From positions 1 to 24,853 of the IMG/VR virus record IMGVR_UViG_3300025073_000161: a stretch of 24,853 bases of DNA. The stretch is one strand, 5' to 3'. A program made the translations under genes and the position numbers. Source of the DNA: a virus. Below, in pieces: positions 15,388 to 22,212 of this stretch (positions within the stretch are counted from its first letter, which is position 1; each line of letters begins with the position of its first letter). The notes beneath the pieces were generated by a model. That model made no database searches. It was given only the letters and a program-made list of their open reading frames with translations, and had not been told where the DNA came from.

Positions 15388-17603
15388 TTCTGGTAACTCT
15401 CCCCGTCAGGCGCAATTCCGGGTGGCTCTACCGGTGGCGTAGGCATTTCGCTTGCAGCGGCCTTCATACCGGCCAACTCCTTGGTTGTGCGCAACTCCAT
15501 TTCAGTTTTCGCCAATTGAACTTTTAGTGTATCCAATGTTATCTGGTGCTTGTTCGCGTAATCCAGCATAGCCAATTCACGTTTTAGGGCAAGCTCTTCT
15601 GCGTGACTCACAGCCGCTGTCTGTGATCTCTCACGGAGTTCGGCAACGTATGCAGTATCACGGTCTATATCAATGCGCATCTTCTCAACCGAAGCTTGAG
15701 TGCGCATTTGCTCCTTCTGCAATTCTGCATTCGCTCTGATTTCTGCGGCCTCAATCCTTGGGTCTTTGGCTTGCGGCTGATTCTGCATCGCGGCTTTTTT
15801 CTCGCCATCCAGTTGTATGTCGCGCGGGTCGATGCGCTTGGTTTTCAGCCACATCGCATAGGCTTTTTCTGGATCAGCTCCAAACGCTGGATTCAGACTC
15901 AATTGCAACGCTTGGGTGATCGTGAATTCTTGGATAGCCTTCTCGATCATCGCAGAAGTACCGTGTGCATTGATTTTGAAATCACCTTTTTCTTCTATCG
16001 GCACATTTGGATCAAGCAACAGCCATTCGTATAACATCAGCACAAGCGGCTCTGTTATTGAATCATCCAGTGCGGATCCACGGTCACGCAGAAATACCAG
16101 TGCGTTATTGTTTTGCAGCTCAGCTTGTCCGTATGTCTGTGGGCTGGTGTTGTCTGCGTAATTACCCTGTGTAACCATCGGTATAGATGTGTGTTCCTCA
16201 GCTAAACGCATTGCGTATTGGATGATCGGCGTTAGCTGCGCCTGTACGCTCGGTATTTCGAAAATATGGAACGCTTTGCGCACATCATCCAGCATCGCGT
16301 CGGCAGCTTTAAACCAGATTTTATTGCGGGTAATAGACCATTTCTGATCCGCTGGGGTAATCAACCCGCGATCCATCACTATTTGTACGCCTGACGAAAT
16401 TCCAGCATTGTCCAGCACTGCTCTGGTGGCCGCATTCACCATTTTTTGCGGCATCAGCAATTGCTCGCCAACCCCAACGCCAGCCCAATAGCCTGCGCGG
16501 CGGCTCCATGCAAAAACATGGAACGGCGATTTTCCCGAATCCATTGGGTTGATTATCGCCCGGATTACAGAATCATTTACCAGTGTGATGATCGCGCTAA
16601 ATTCTGTACACCCATCGGGTAGATTGTCATGCCCGCACGATTCCATTTCATCGCGTGTGAGAGTGCCGTAGTATTGCCACATCTCGAAACGGCGATGCTT
16701 TGGATTCTTGGCTTGCTCTCTATCTTCGAGGTAGACTTTACCGGGGCCTTCTTCGAGTACTTGATCGATTTTCGCCTTGTTCCATCCATTTCTGCTACCC
16801 ATTTCACGCAGGCGCTTGGCTGAAACGTAATCGCGCTCCAGTTCGTAGTCGCCATCTTTCGTATTATCGCCACACGCTGGCGCTGGGAAATAGTTCCATG
16901 GATCGACCCAGCGCGTGACAGGTACGGTATTTTCCTCAATAACCAGCTCGACAGTATCGCCTTTACGCAAAATCGCCTGACTCTTACGTTTATCCGGGAT
17001 CGGGCCTTTTAGGACGCCAACCCCGATACGACACGCATCCAGCAGCACCTTGCGCATTTCTGCGGTGTGCCTGCACTCTACCATCCAATCGTAAATTCGG
17101 GCCTCTGCCTTTTTTGCGGCCTTATCCGCTTGCGCAATTATTTCCGCAACAACGTCACGCGCTTGCACTTGCACTGGCTGGCCTTGGCTTTCGACGGTTG
17201 CAACAGTTGTTTCATCGTCCTTGCGCTCAACCAATTCAGGCACTGGTGTTGGCTCAAACGAAAATGCCTTGTCATCTATCGGAAGTGCAATCTCTGACAT
17301 TTTGGCACTGGCAAAATCAACATACCGGCTTGTCAGGCGCACAAATGCGGTTGATTGCCCGTTATCGTTAGGATAGTTGGTCGTTACTGGGCCGTTTAGT
17401 GATCTGGATTTCGCCCATTTTGCATCCTGAAATTCGTGGCGGTTTGAGTCGTCGATCCCGAGGTAGTTGTCCTCGCATAGCTGCCAAATTGCTTCGATGC
17501 CGGACTCTTTGCGCGCTGCAACAGCCTCATCGCGTCGCTTTGCAATGGCAACGCCCAGCATATCTAGCTGGGCAGTGCGATCAACAGATTTCCGGCGAAT
17601 CAT
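15384..17603 (-). CDS. Portal protein (SU10-type, podovirus-like)
   Basis: A 739-aa protein forming the DNA-packaging vertex and head-tail connector. Start ATG 17603 overlaps the upstream TAA (TAATG). Typical portal features are visible: a helical N-terminus with an acidic/aromatic motif (IWQLCEDNYLGID, about 39-51), a wing region with NDNGQSTAFVRLTSRYVDFASAKMSE, RKVLLDACRIGVGVLKGPIP (about 184-203), VTRWVDPWNYFPAPACGD, and the stem/clip region FAWSRRAGYWAGVGVGEQL followed by NAATRAVLDNAGISSGVQIVMDRG. The C-terminal 150 residues are a long Ala/Glu/Gln/Lys coiled coil suited to the barrel that extends into the head. Length and pattern fit large portals of podoviruses such as phage SU10. Family level is confident. 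Confidence 0.9.
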   Translation of the reverse strand: MIRRKSVDRTAQLDMLGVAIAKRRDEAVAARKESGIEAIWQLCEDNYLGIDDSNRHEFQDAKWAKSRSLNGPVTTNYPNDNGQSTAFVRLTSRYVDFASAKMSEIALPIDDKAFSFEPTPVPELVERKDDETTVATVESQGQPVQVQARDVVAEIIAQADKAAKKAEARIYDWMVECRHTAEMRKVLLDACRIGVGVLKGPIPDKRKSQAILRKGDTVELVIEENTVPVTRWVDPWNYFPAPACGDNTKDGDYELERDYVSAKRLREMGSRNGWNKAKIDQVLEEGPGKVYLEDREQAKNPKHRRFEMWQYYGTLTRDEMESCGHDNLPDGCTEFSAIITLVNDSVIRAIINPMDSGKSPFHVFAWSRRAGYWAGVGVGEQLLMPQKMVNAATRAVLDNAGISSGVQIVMDRGLITPADQKWSITRNKIWFKAADAMLDDVRKAFHIFEIPSVQAQLTPIIQYAMRLAEEHTSIPMVTQGNYADNTSPQTYGQAELQNNNALVFLRDRGSALDDSITEPLVLMLYEWLLLDPNVPIEEKGDFKINAHGTSAMIEKAIQEFTITQALQLSLNPAFGADPEKAYAMWLKTKRIDPRDIQLDGEKKAAMQNQPQAKDPRIEAAEIRANAELQKEQMRTQASVEKMRIDIDRDTAYVAELRERSQTAAVSHAEELALKRELAMLDYANKHQITLDTLKVQLAKTEMELRTTKELAGMKAAASEMPTPPVEPPGIAPDGESYQK

Positions 17604-18202
17604 TAGTCGCGCCCGTTAGGTTGCAGGAATGTTGCCGTTACAGCACCAGCAGCGGTGAACTGTACAGCCATAGCCACAACTGGCGTGGCCTGCTGCCCGC
17701 CGAATGTCGCGGTTTTGGCTGCAATAGTTCCGTGAGCGATCCATGCGCTGCGGTCGTAGCTCACAACAACACCGTAGTTTGGAGAACCGGAAACAACCGT
17801 GCAGCCGATGCCGACATTGAATTCGCCGCCGCCATTCGCGTCAGGCTGAAACCACGGCCCGCGTGAATTTACCGACCAGCCAATATCAAATGTGTCCGCG
17901 CCGATTGTTGCAGACGGCGTGACGCTGACCAGTGATTTAAAATACTTGGCGCTTGTGACGGTAGCTGTACCAGCAGGCCCAGCAATTGTCTCTGTCTGCA
18001 CGTTCCCGTTTTCGTCGGTGCCTACGATTGCAATCGTTTTTGCTGAATGATCGTTTGCCGTGTTGTTCAACACCGTGACCAAATGAGCCAGACCGTCAGT
18101 GACCACTGTTGCGGTCAGGGTAAATGCTGCTCCGGTTACATCATTGCCGAATCCGTTCGCGACTGCTGCCGCACTATCCATCACTTGCTGTGTCGATTTC
18201 AT
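17603..18202 (-). CDS. Beta-rich virion protein between terminase and portal, 199 aa
   Basis: Start ATG 18202 has AGGGG five bases upstream, eight bases after the terminase stop. The protein is Ala/Thr/Val/Gly-rich and predicted to be all-beta: AFTLTATVVTDGLAHLVTVLNN, IAIVGTDENGNVQTETIAGP, ATVTSAKYFKSLVSVTPSATIGADTFDIGWS, YGVVVSYDRSAWIAHG, TPVVAMAVQFTAAGAVTATFLQP. The fragment DENGNVQTETIAGPAGTATVTSAKYF resembles repeats in phage decoration or baseplate-like proteins that assess periodic beta strands. I do not recognise a named family. Because its stop overlaps the portal start, it belongs to the head-assembly transcript; a minor capsid or head-surface role is a guess. Confidence 0.8.
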   Translation of the reverse strand: MKSTQQVMDSAAAVANGFGNDVTGAAFTLTATVVTDGLAHLVTVLNNTANDHSAKTIAIVGTDENGNVQTETIAGPAGTATVTSAKYFKSLVSVTPSATIGADTFDIGWSVNSRGPWFQPDANGGGEFNVGIGCTVVSGSPNYGVVVSYDRSAWIAHGTIAAKTATFGGQQATPVVAMAVQFTAAGAVTATFLQPNGRD

Positions 18203-18210
18203 TTTTACCC

Positions 18211-19623
18211 CTATAACCCCATGCCGGGAACGGTTGATTTAAACGCTATGATGCGCGGCTGCTGCTCACGCATCGTATTGATACTGGCCGACCTGAGCAT
18301 CATGATCGCGTAACGTGTAGCGCTCATGATGTCGTCACATTCCTTTACGATTTTTCCATCCTTGCGGTGATATAGCCTAAACTCTTCCATCCAATCATGC
18401 AAATGGCGCGCTACTTTGAGCCGCCCTGTCTGCATCCTGTCCAGGATATCCATAATCCCGGCCTCGACTCCGTTGCCACCATCCTCAAATGTGGCGCGCG
18501 TTTTGAGCATTTTTACGCCATACTTGCGGTATTGCTCGGCCAATTGCTCTCCGGAACCTTTATCGTGTTGCAATCCATCATGCGGCCATGCGACAGGTAT
18601 CCACTCGCCTTTTGCCTTGATAGCCAGGCTGTGTATTGCCGGAGTCGCCTCCTTTACCCTGTAGCAGTCGTAAACGTGGACTGTATCGGTATCCCTGTCC
18701 CACGCCAGCCACGCGGCAGCGGTCGGGTGATCCCATCCAAAATCGATACCGCAGATGCGCGGCCAGTGCGGCGGGATTGGCACGGCCGACTCGGTGATTG
18801 TTGCTTCATCAACCGGGAAAACACGCCCAGACCCTAGTGTTGGCGTTCCCATCGCCCTTGCTTCGCGCTCGTGTGGCAGATAGCCTGCGATGATGCGCTC
18901 TCGCTGCTCATCAGTGTAATGCTCTGCATCGTAGATGGTCATACTGGTGACGTGCGTACCGGGCACTTTATCGACCAAAAAACGCCGAACAACGTCGCTC
19001 ATACCGAGGAGCGGCGTAAATGTGAGCCATACAATCCCATCCGTGGCCTGTGTGCGGGTGAGTCCCTCAGCGTAAATCTCTGGGCTTGGCTCCTCGTCGA
19101 ACCAACAAAAATCCAATGTTTCGCCTTGGAATCGCTCCCGCCCCTGATCGTAGGATTTGAACGTAATCCGGCTCGTGCTACCTGCGGTGTGGCGCACAAG
19201 CACGGTTTCAACGGAATCGGCCACACCGTGCGCCGACCGTTTGATGTCGAGGATGTCCGCCTTTGGTATCGCGCCAGTACCCCAACTGCCCGGCTGGCCG
19301 AGTAGTAGGCGCTGGCAGGTATCGCGTGTGACCTGACTGGTGAGTGATGCCGCCCATCCGACTGTCGGCGCATCCCAGCGCGCACCATCCCACCAATCTG
19401 GATACCGGCCTGTGAGGTGCATTGCGGCCTCGTACGCCGCAGAAAACGTTTTGCCCAACTGGTTGCCCGCCTTGAGTAGCCGCTCCCTGATTGCAGGATC
19501 AGCGCCAGCGCGATGGAAATCACGCTGCTTCGGGTACGGTTTGTATCCGTACAGTTTGAGTTCGCCCAGCTTGCGCGTGGCCTCAGTGAGTAGTGCCTGA
19601 GCTATTTCCGGCGATAAATCCAC
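18211..19623 (-). CDS. terL: Terminase large subunit (ATPase-nuclease)
   Basis: The packaging motor, pumping DNA through the portal and cutting it. Start GTG 19623 lies ten bases after GGAG, inside the end of the small-subunit gene (41-base overlap). The ATPase domain has a Walker A variant AGNQLGKT at residues 52-59, Walker B LDFCWFDEE at 170-178 and the coupling motif TFTPLLG at about 201-207. The nuclease domain has Asp294 in CGIDFGWDHP, a second acidic site at Asp349 (AWPHDG) and a third at Asp430-Asp431 (KECDDIMSATRYA), the three-acid RNaseH-like arrangement. The 470-aa length is normal. Packaging strategy (headful or cohesive) cannot be told from this sequence alone. Confidence 0.93.
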   Translation of the reverse strand: MDLSPEIAQALLTEATRKLGELKLYGYKPYPKQRDFHRAGADPAIRERLLKAGNQLGKTFSAAYEAAMHLTGRYPDWWDGARWDAPTVGWAASLTSQVTRDTCQRLLLGQPGSWGTGAIPKADILDIKRSAHGVADSVETVLVRHTAGSTSRITFKSYDQGRERFQGETLDFCWFDEEPSPEIYAEGLTRTQATDGIVWLTFTPLLGMSDVVRRFLVDKVPGTHVTSMTIYDAEHYTDEQRERIIAGYLPHEREARAMGTPTLGSGRVFPVDEATITESAVPIPPHWPRICGIDFGWDHPTAAAWLAWDRDTDTVHVYDCYRVKEATPAIHSLAIKAKGEWIPVAWPHDGLQHDKGSGEQLAEQYRKYGVKMLKTRATFEDGGNGVEAGIMDILDRMQTGRLKVARHLHDWMEEFRLYHRKDGKIVKECDDIMSATRYAIMMLRSASINTMREQQPRIIAFKSTVPGMGL

Positions 19624-20023
19624 GTAATTTGCTCTCCAATGTACTCAGCTCAGAAAAATTCAGGTCGTCCAGCGGGCCAGTGCGGATTTCTTTGCGGTCA
19701 ACGAGGAGCCCATTAAGCTTTGCTCGAAGTGTCACTGCGGCAACCATTGCTCCGCCTTGCTCTTTTTCTCGGCTCACCTTGAGCGCGTCTTCCGCCTCTT
19801 CCATTGCCTTTTCCAGCGTGTATTGCAGTTTTTTAACGACCGGGCTTCTCAGCTCGCTGATTCTCCCCGCAACATCCCCGTTTTTCATCAGCTCATACGC
19901 TCTATTATTAATGGTTTTATCCTTCATTTTGCCGCACGAGTATGCTGCACGATATGCGTCCGATTGATTCAAACCAGAAATAACGAATTGACAAAATTTT
20001 TCTTGTTGCGCAGTAATAGCCAT
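19583..20023 (-). CDS. terS: Terminase small subunit (Terminase_2 type)
   Basis: Recognises the phage DNA to start packaging. The start chosen is ATG 20023 (MAITAQQEKFCQFV); a longer frame begins with TTG at 20038 but lacks a better ribosome site. The N-terminal half is the family's DNA-binding helix-turn-helix: QQEKFCQFVISGLNQSDAYRAAYSCG followed by NRAYELMKNGDVAGRISELR, where the NQSDAYRAAY and N-NRA--L-- motifs are diagnostic. The middle is a helical oligomerisation segment (KAMEEAEDALKVSREKEQ), then AVTLRAKLNGLLVDRKEI, also conserved in the family. The 146-aa length is usual. The gene overlaps terL, so both subunits are made from one transcript. Confidence 0.9.
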   Translation of the reverse strand: MAITAQQEKFCQFVISGLNQSDAYRAAYSCGKMKDKTINNRAYELMKNGDVAGRISELRSPVVKKLQYTLEKAMEEAEDALKVSREKEQGGAMVAAVTLRAKLNGLLVDRKEIRTGPLDDLNFSELSTLESKLRGFIAGNSSGTTH

Positions 20024-20041
20024 ATTTACCCCACGCAAAAA

Positions 20042-20155
20042 TCAATTCCAACCATCTGCCGCCTTAATCACATCATCAAGGCTTTCCGCTACAAATTTTG
20101 GTAAGTCCATGCCGTCTGGCGTTTCGAATTCGCTGACTGTGATTTTGAGTTGCAT
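20042..20155 (-). CDS. Small protein upstream of terminase, 37 aa
   Basis: A short frame starting with ATG 20155 that overlaps the stop of the 95-aa gene as TAATG, and ending 18 bases before the small-terminase start. The product begins MQLKITVSEFETPDGMDLPK and ends with a helical FVAESLDDVIKAADGWN. Tight coupling on both sides and ordinary codon use argue that it is real. No family is recognised. Confidence 0.65.
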   Translation of the reverse strand: MQLKITVSEFETPDGMDLPKFVAESLDDVIKAADGWN

Positions 20156-20442
20156 TACATCATCCCAGGTTTTTCGCGCACCATCATTGGTGCAGCAGGT
20201 GTTTTCCCATATCCTGCATTAAAATCATCATCCCCAGCCGAACCTCCGCTTTGCGCGTACATCTCCCGCACTTTTGCCAACGCTTCATCGATATTCGCTA
20301 CCGGCGCGCCGGTGGATTCGCTCTCTGTGTCCAGCGGACCGGATTCCACGGTTATTTTTCCATCTGCTGCCACGCAAATTACTATGCAAAATCCGCCCTG
20401 TGTAGCGCCTGCTGCATCAATTTCATTTTCGCCTACCATCAT
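20155..20442 (-). CDS. First gene of the late transcript, 95 aa, unknown
   Basis: Start ATG 20442 with GGAG eight bases upstream; it is the first gene after the double terminator. The N-terminal half looks beta-rich (GGFCIVICVAADGKITVESGP). Then comes a short helix (ANIDEALAKVREMYAQ) and an unstructured Gly/Ser/Asp tail containing DFNAGY at 73-78, a peptide closely matching the DFDAGF and AFNAGF motifs at the two ends of the scaffold protein. The shared motif hints that both proteins dock on the same partner, possibly capsid or portal. The family is not recognised. Confidence 0.8.
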   Translation of the reverse strand: MMVGENEIDAAGATQGGFCIVICVAADGKITVESGPLDTESESTGAPVANIDEALAKVREMYAQSGGSAGDDDFNAGYGKTPAAPMMVREKPGMM

Positions 20443-20460
20443 TTTTGATTCTCCAGACGT

Positions 20461-20483
20461 AAAAAAACCACCGACTGGTGGCG
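20461..20483 (-). terminator. Intrinsic terminator before the late operon
   Basis: On the minus strand, stem CCACC/GGTGG with loop AGTC is followed at once by seven T. It lies only about 20 bases upstream of the first late gene. It is the second of two terminators in tandem and would block leftward read-through from the right-hand operon. Confidence 0.75.
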
Positions 20484-20512
20484 AATCTACTACATCATGA
20501 TGCGAAAATCAA
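20484..20512 (-). promoter_or_regulatory. Candidate late promoter (TTGATT-17-TAGATT)
   Basis: On the minus strand, TTGATT (20507-20512) and TAGATT (20484-20489) are 17 bases apart, a weak but correctly spaced sigma70-type promoter between the two terminators. The expected start point, near 20477, falls in the loop of the following terminator hairpin, so transcripts starting here would not contain the full stem and would escape it. This is pattern-based only. Confidence 0.35.
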
Positions 20513-20538
20513 ATAAAAACCCGCCGATTATGGCGGGC
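20511..20538 (-). terminator. Intrinsic terminator at the end of the right-hand operon
   Basis: On the minus strand, a 6-bp GC-only stem CCCGCC/GGCGGG with loop ATAATC is followed by TTTTTATTT. It lies about 70 bases after the stop of the 86-aa gene at 20606 and is the strongest terminator in the window. Confidence 0.85.
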
Positions 20539-20605
20539 TATTTTGTGTGGTTTGCCGATCATCGCCGTGGCAGGCCAAATTTCGGGGCCACCATCACCGG
20601 AGCAG

Positions 20606-20866
20606 TCAGCGCATGCTGTTCGGCCGTCGGTGTGTGACGGTTGTTTCCCTGTAAAATTTCCCGCTTTCGCACCCAAAAACGCCGTTGAAATCAAGCTCAC
20701 CGTCCTCGTCCTTCGGCAGGTCGGCGGGGTTGATCTCGGTGGCATCGAATGCCGTAAATTCCTGACTACCGTGATACAATTTTCCATCATAAAAATTATA
20801 CCCGCGATGAGCGGCGAGGTCTGCCTCAACGTAGCCGTCACATCCATTCCAAACAATTTTGCTCAT
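20606..20866 (-). CDS. Unknown small phage protein, 86 aa
   Basis: The open frame extends upstream to 20944, but ATG 20866 has AGGAGA eight bases before it and is taken as the start (MSKIVWNGCDGYVEADLAAH). The product is acidic and aromatic-rich, with a compact pattern of short strands (HRGYNFYDGKLYHGSQEFTAF) and an Asp/Glu-rich middle (DLPKDEDGELDFNG). The C-terminus is polar and basic. It is the last gene before the terminator pair. The family is not recognised; a small regulatory or host-interaction protein is possible but not shown. Confidence 0.75.
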   Translation of the reverse strand: MSKIVWNGCDGYVEADLAAHRGYNFYDGKLYHGSQEFTAFDATEINPADLPKDEDGELDFNGVFGCESGKFYRETTVTHRRPNSMR

Positions 20867-20871
20867 TTCAA

Positions 20872-20945
20872 TCTCCTGTAGCCCCTGCAGCCCCAATCCC
20901 GGGGCGCGGTTTGTCGGTGTTGACGGTTCACATCCGTCGCGCATC
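20872..20945 (-). other. Structured leader upstream of the 86-aa gene
   Basis: In the roughly 115-base gap before this gene, the minus strand can fold GACGG/CCGTC (loop ATGTGAA, near 20922-20938) and GCCCC/GGGGC (near 20892-20908). A second GGGGC copy sits four bases later, next to the AGGAGA ribosome site. The duplicated GGGGC allows two alternative pairings with the single GCCCC, which could open or mask the ribosome site. A regulatory role is speculative. Confidence 0.35.
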
Positions 20946-20957
20946 GATTGTAAAATG

Positions 20958-20983
20958 CAATAGCTATTTTTGATCTAAGTCAA
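20958..20983 (-). promoter_or_regulatory. Possible promoter/operator with CAATAGCTAT element
   Basis: On the minus strand TTGACT (20978-20983) resembles a -35 box, but no good -10 follows at the right distance. The nearby CAATAGCTAT (plus strand, 20958-20967) is repeated exactly at 22998-23007 beside a clearer promoter. Its centre ATAGCTAT is palindromic, so a common repressor or activator site is possible. Confidence 0.3.
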
Positions 20984-21081
20984 TTTTTTCCAGATTTTTT
21001 TAACAATCGCTCGACCTCAGCCAGTAGCTCAGCCTGGGTTCCGTACCGCTCCTCAAATCGCCGGCCACGGATGCACTGCAA
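20980..21081 (-). CDS. Possible small protein or displaced gene end, 33 aa
   Basis: Directly after the TGA of the 159-aa gene, the same frame re-opens at TTG 21081 (TGATTG) and runs 33 codons. The product reads QCIRGRRFEERYGTQAELL and continues AEVERLLKKSGKN, an amphipathic helix with ordinary coding character. No Shine-Dalgarno is visible, so it would depend on re-initiation or read-through. It could equally be the 3' remnant of a lost gene. Confidence 0.4.
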   Translation of the reverse strand: MQCIRGRRFEERYGTQAELLAEVERLLKKSGKN

Positions 21082-21561
21082 TCAATCCGGGGATAGGCGA
21101 CTCTGCGCCAGTGCTCCTTGAAAAATTGCAGACGATACCGCTGTTTTTATTTTTTCTATGGTAACAGGTAGCCAGCATCCATCATCCATTGCGTTGCCGT
21201 TGTCAGCAGCTTCGTTAGCGATTTCCATAACTAACGCCATAATCTCAGCTATTCTTATATCATTTAATTCAGCATGTGCTTCGCGCTCTGCCTTTGCGAT
21301 TGCAGCAGCAAATTCAATAAGGTCTTCGTCGTAATTTCGATGGGCAAAGTTTGGGCTTATCGTTTTATCATCAAGCGCAGCAAGCTCAGCTTTTAATGCA
21401 GCGATTCTCTCAATCCTCCACGCGTCTATGTTAACAAGCGGTGCAACATGCTTAATTACAACTTGGACAAACTCATCGTCGCCATCATCATAAAAATGAA
21501 ATCCGTATTCTGATTCAAGTTCTCCTTTTGCTGCTCTTAACGCCTTTTCTAAAGCATCCAT
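21082..21561 (-). CDS. Unknown helical phage protein, 159 aa
   Basis: Start ATG 21561 behind AAGGAAAG. The protein is acidic and nearly all helical: MDALEKALRAAKGELESEYG, an aromatic/acidic turn (FHFYDDGDDEF), a hydrophobic strand VQVVIKHVAPLVN, then long Ala/Glu helices (IERIAALKAELAALDD, LIEFAAAIAKAEREAHAELN, IAEIMALVMEIANEAADN). The C-terminus has a Trp and a Thr-rich helix. It overlaps the upstream 29-aa frame by 13 bases and is followed without gap by another short frame in the same phase. The family is not recognised; a coiled-coil role is likely. Confidence 0.75.
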   Translation of the reverse strand: MDALEKALRAAKGELESEYGFHFYDDGDDEFVQVVIKHVAPLVNIDAWRIERIAALKAELAALDDKTISPNFAHRNYDEDLIEFAAAIAKAEREAHAELNDIRIAEIMALVMEIANEAADNGNAMDDGCWLPVTIEKIKTAVSSAIFQGALAQSRLSPD

Positions 21562-21638
21562 GTTCTTTCCTTTTGTGTTTCTTGATAGCGCCCGTTTGTG
21601 GATTCCAACGGCGGCAATATTTTAAGTTCGTGGTGCAT
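21549..21638 (-). CDS. Short frame, possible remnant of a DUF3850-type gene, 29 aa
   Basis: ATG 21638 is preceded by a perfect AGGAGG five bases upstream. The product begins MHHELKILPP, close to the HELKILPE start of the DUF3850/ASCH-related phage family, but the next residues no longer match and the frame ends after 29 codons within the 159-aa gene. Either a deletion left only the start of the gene, or a short leader peptide now couples translation into the next gene. Confidence 0.5.
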   Translation of the reverse strand: MHHELKILPPLESTNGRYQETQKERTWML

Positions 21639-21664
21639 TTGATCCTCCTATCAAGCAATTACAG

Positions 21665-21880
21665 TTAAGAATCGTCATCGCAGTCATAGAAGACCACAAG
21701 GACAAGTTCGCCCTGTGTTCCATATTTTTTCTTGAACAAATCGAACGCCTTAAACGCTTCATCTTCTGTTCGGAAATTGCGAGCATTGATGTTGCTGCGA
21801 TCATAACTTGGGCCGCATTCCTTTGGATCTCGAAGCAATCCACCCTTGGTTAGTTCACGCCATTCATATCTTTTCTTCAT
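21665..21880 (-). CDS. Unknown small phage protein, 71 aa
   Basis: Start ATG 21880 with AAAGGAGA eight bases upstream. The sequence is KKRYEWRELTKGGLL followed by a basic middle (NARNFRTEDEAFKAFDLFKKKYG) and a hydrophobic strand with acidic end (ELVLVVFYDCDDDS). The pattern of strand, helix with regularly spaced aromatic residues, and strand suggests a small alpha/beta domain. The family is not recognised. It lies in the right-hand operon between the release-factor-like gene and the DUF3850-like remnant. Confidence 0.75.
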   Translation of the reverse strand: MKKRYEWRELTKGGLLRDPKECGPSYDRSNINARNFRTEDEAFKAFDLFKKKYGTQGELVLVVFYDCDDDS

Positions 21881-21954
21881 TCTTCATCTCCTTTAATGCC
21901 GGTTATGGTTCCGGCTTGCCCAATACTCCCGCGCGCAGGCGGTTCCGGCAACAT
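21877..21954 (-). CDS. Possible very short coupled frame, 25 aa
   Basis: ATG 21954 follows the TAA of the release-factor-like gene with no gap (TAAATG), and the frame ends in an ATGA overlap with the 71-aa gene. Such double coupling suggests translation, but the codons also carry a GCCGG/CCGGC inverted repeat and the product (MLPEPPARGSIGQAGTITG plus six residues) has no recognisable homology. It may be only a coupling leader. Confidence 0.3.
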   Translation of the reverse strand: MLPEPPARGSIGQAGTITGIKGDEE

Positions 21955-22206
21955 TTAATCGGTCGAGTCTTTGCGGAACTCGTTCAAGTCCGGCCATTGG
22001 TCACTATCCGGCAATTCGTAATTTGCAATTTCCGAACATGGCCGTTTCAATCCATTTCTGGATGCCCAGACTCTGGCGCGCAAAAGGCCTTCAGCCCATT
22101 GCTTTGCTTGGATCATATTGCGCGCGCATGTAGAGTCAACATAGGCAGTTTCGCCAGTTGGCTGGTGCGTTATGCGGACGGCAAAATTTATTCTGTCGAG
22201 GCTCAT
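21955..22206 (-). CDS. Release-factor-like (RF-1 domain related) small protein without GGQ
   Basis: An 83-aa protein starting at ATG 22206, seven bases after the DUF1367 gene. Residues 8-18 (FAVRITHQPTG) match the strand-turn that follows the GGQ loop in class I peptide-chain release factors and related hydrolases (VRITH-PTG). The following helical stretch (ARNMIQAKQWAEGLLRARV, about 28-46) corresponds to the conserved R--NK--A---L-AR helix of the same domain. The catalytic GGQ that normally precedes this block is absent, because the protein starts too late to contain it. It may bind ribosomes or rRNA without hydrolysing peptidyl-tRNA, or may have been repurposed. Similarity is read by eye and is moderately sure. 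Confidence 0.7.
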   Translation of the reverse strand: MSLDRINFAVRITHQPTGETAYVDSTCARNMIQAKQWAEGLLRARVWASRNGLKRPCSEIANYELPDSDQWPDLNEFRKDSTD

Positions 22207-22212
22207 TTATAT

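Noticed and set aside
20920-20945. tRNA T-arm-like element GACGG-TTCACAT-CCGTC on the plus strand
   Set aside because: No matching acceptor, D-arm or anticodon arm lies upstream at the right distance; it is better explained as a leader hairpin on the minus strand.
21877-21954. GCCGG/CCGGC inverted repeat near 21897-21914 as a terminator
   Set aside because: Short stem, no T-run, and it directly precedes a strong ribosome site within an operon.
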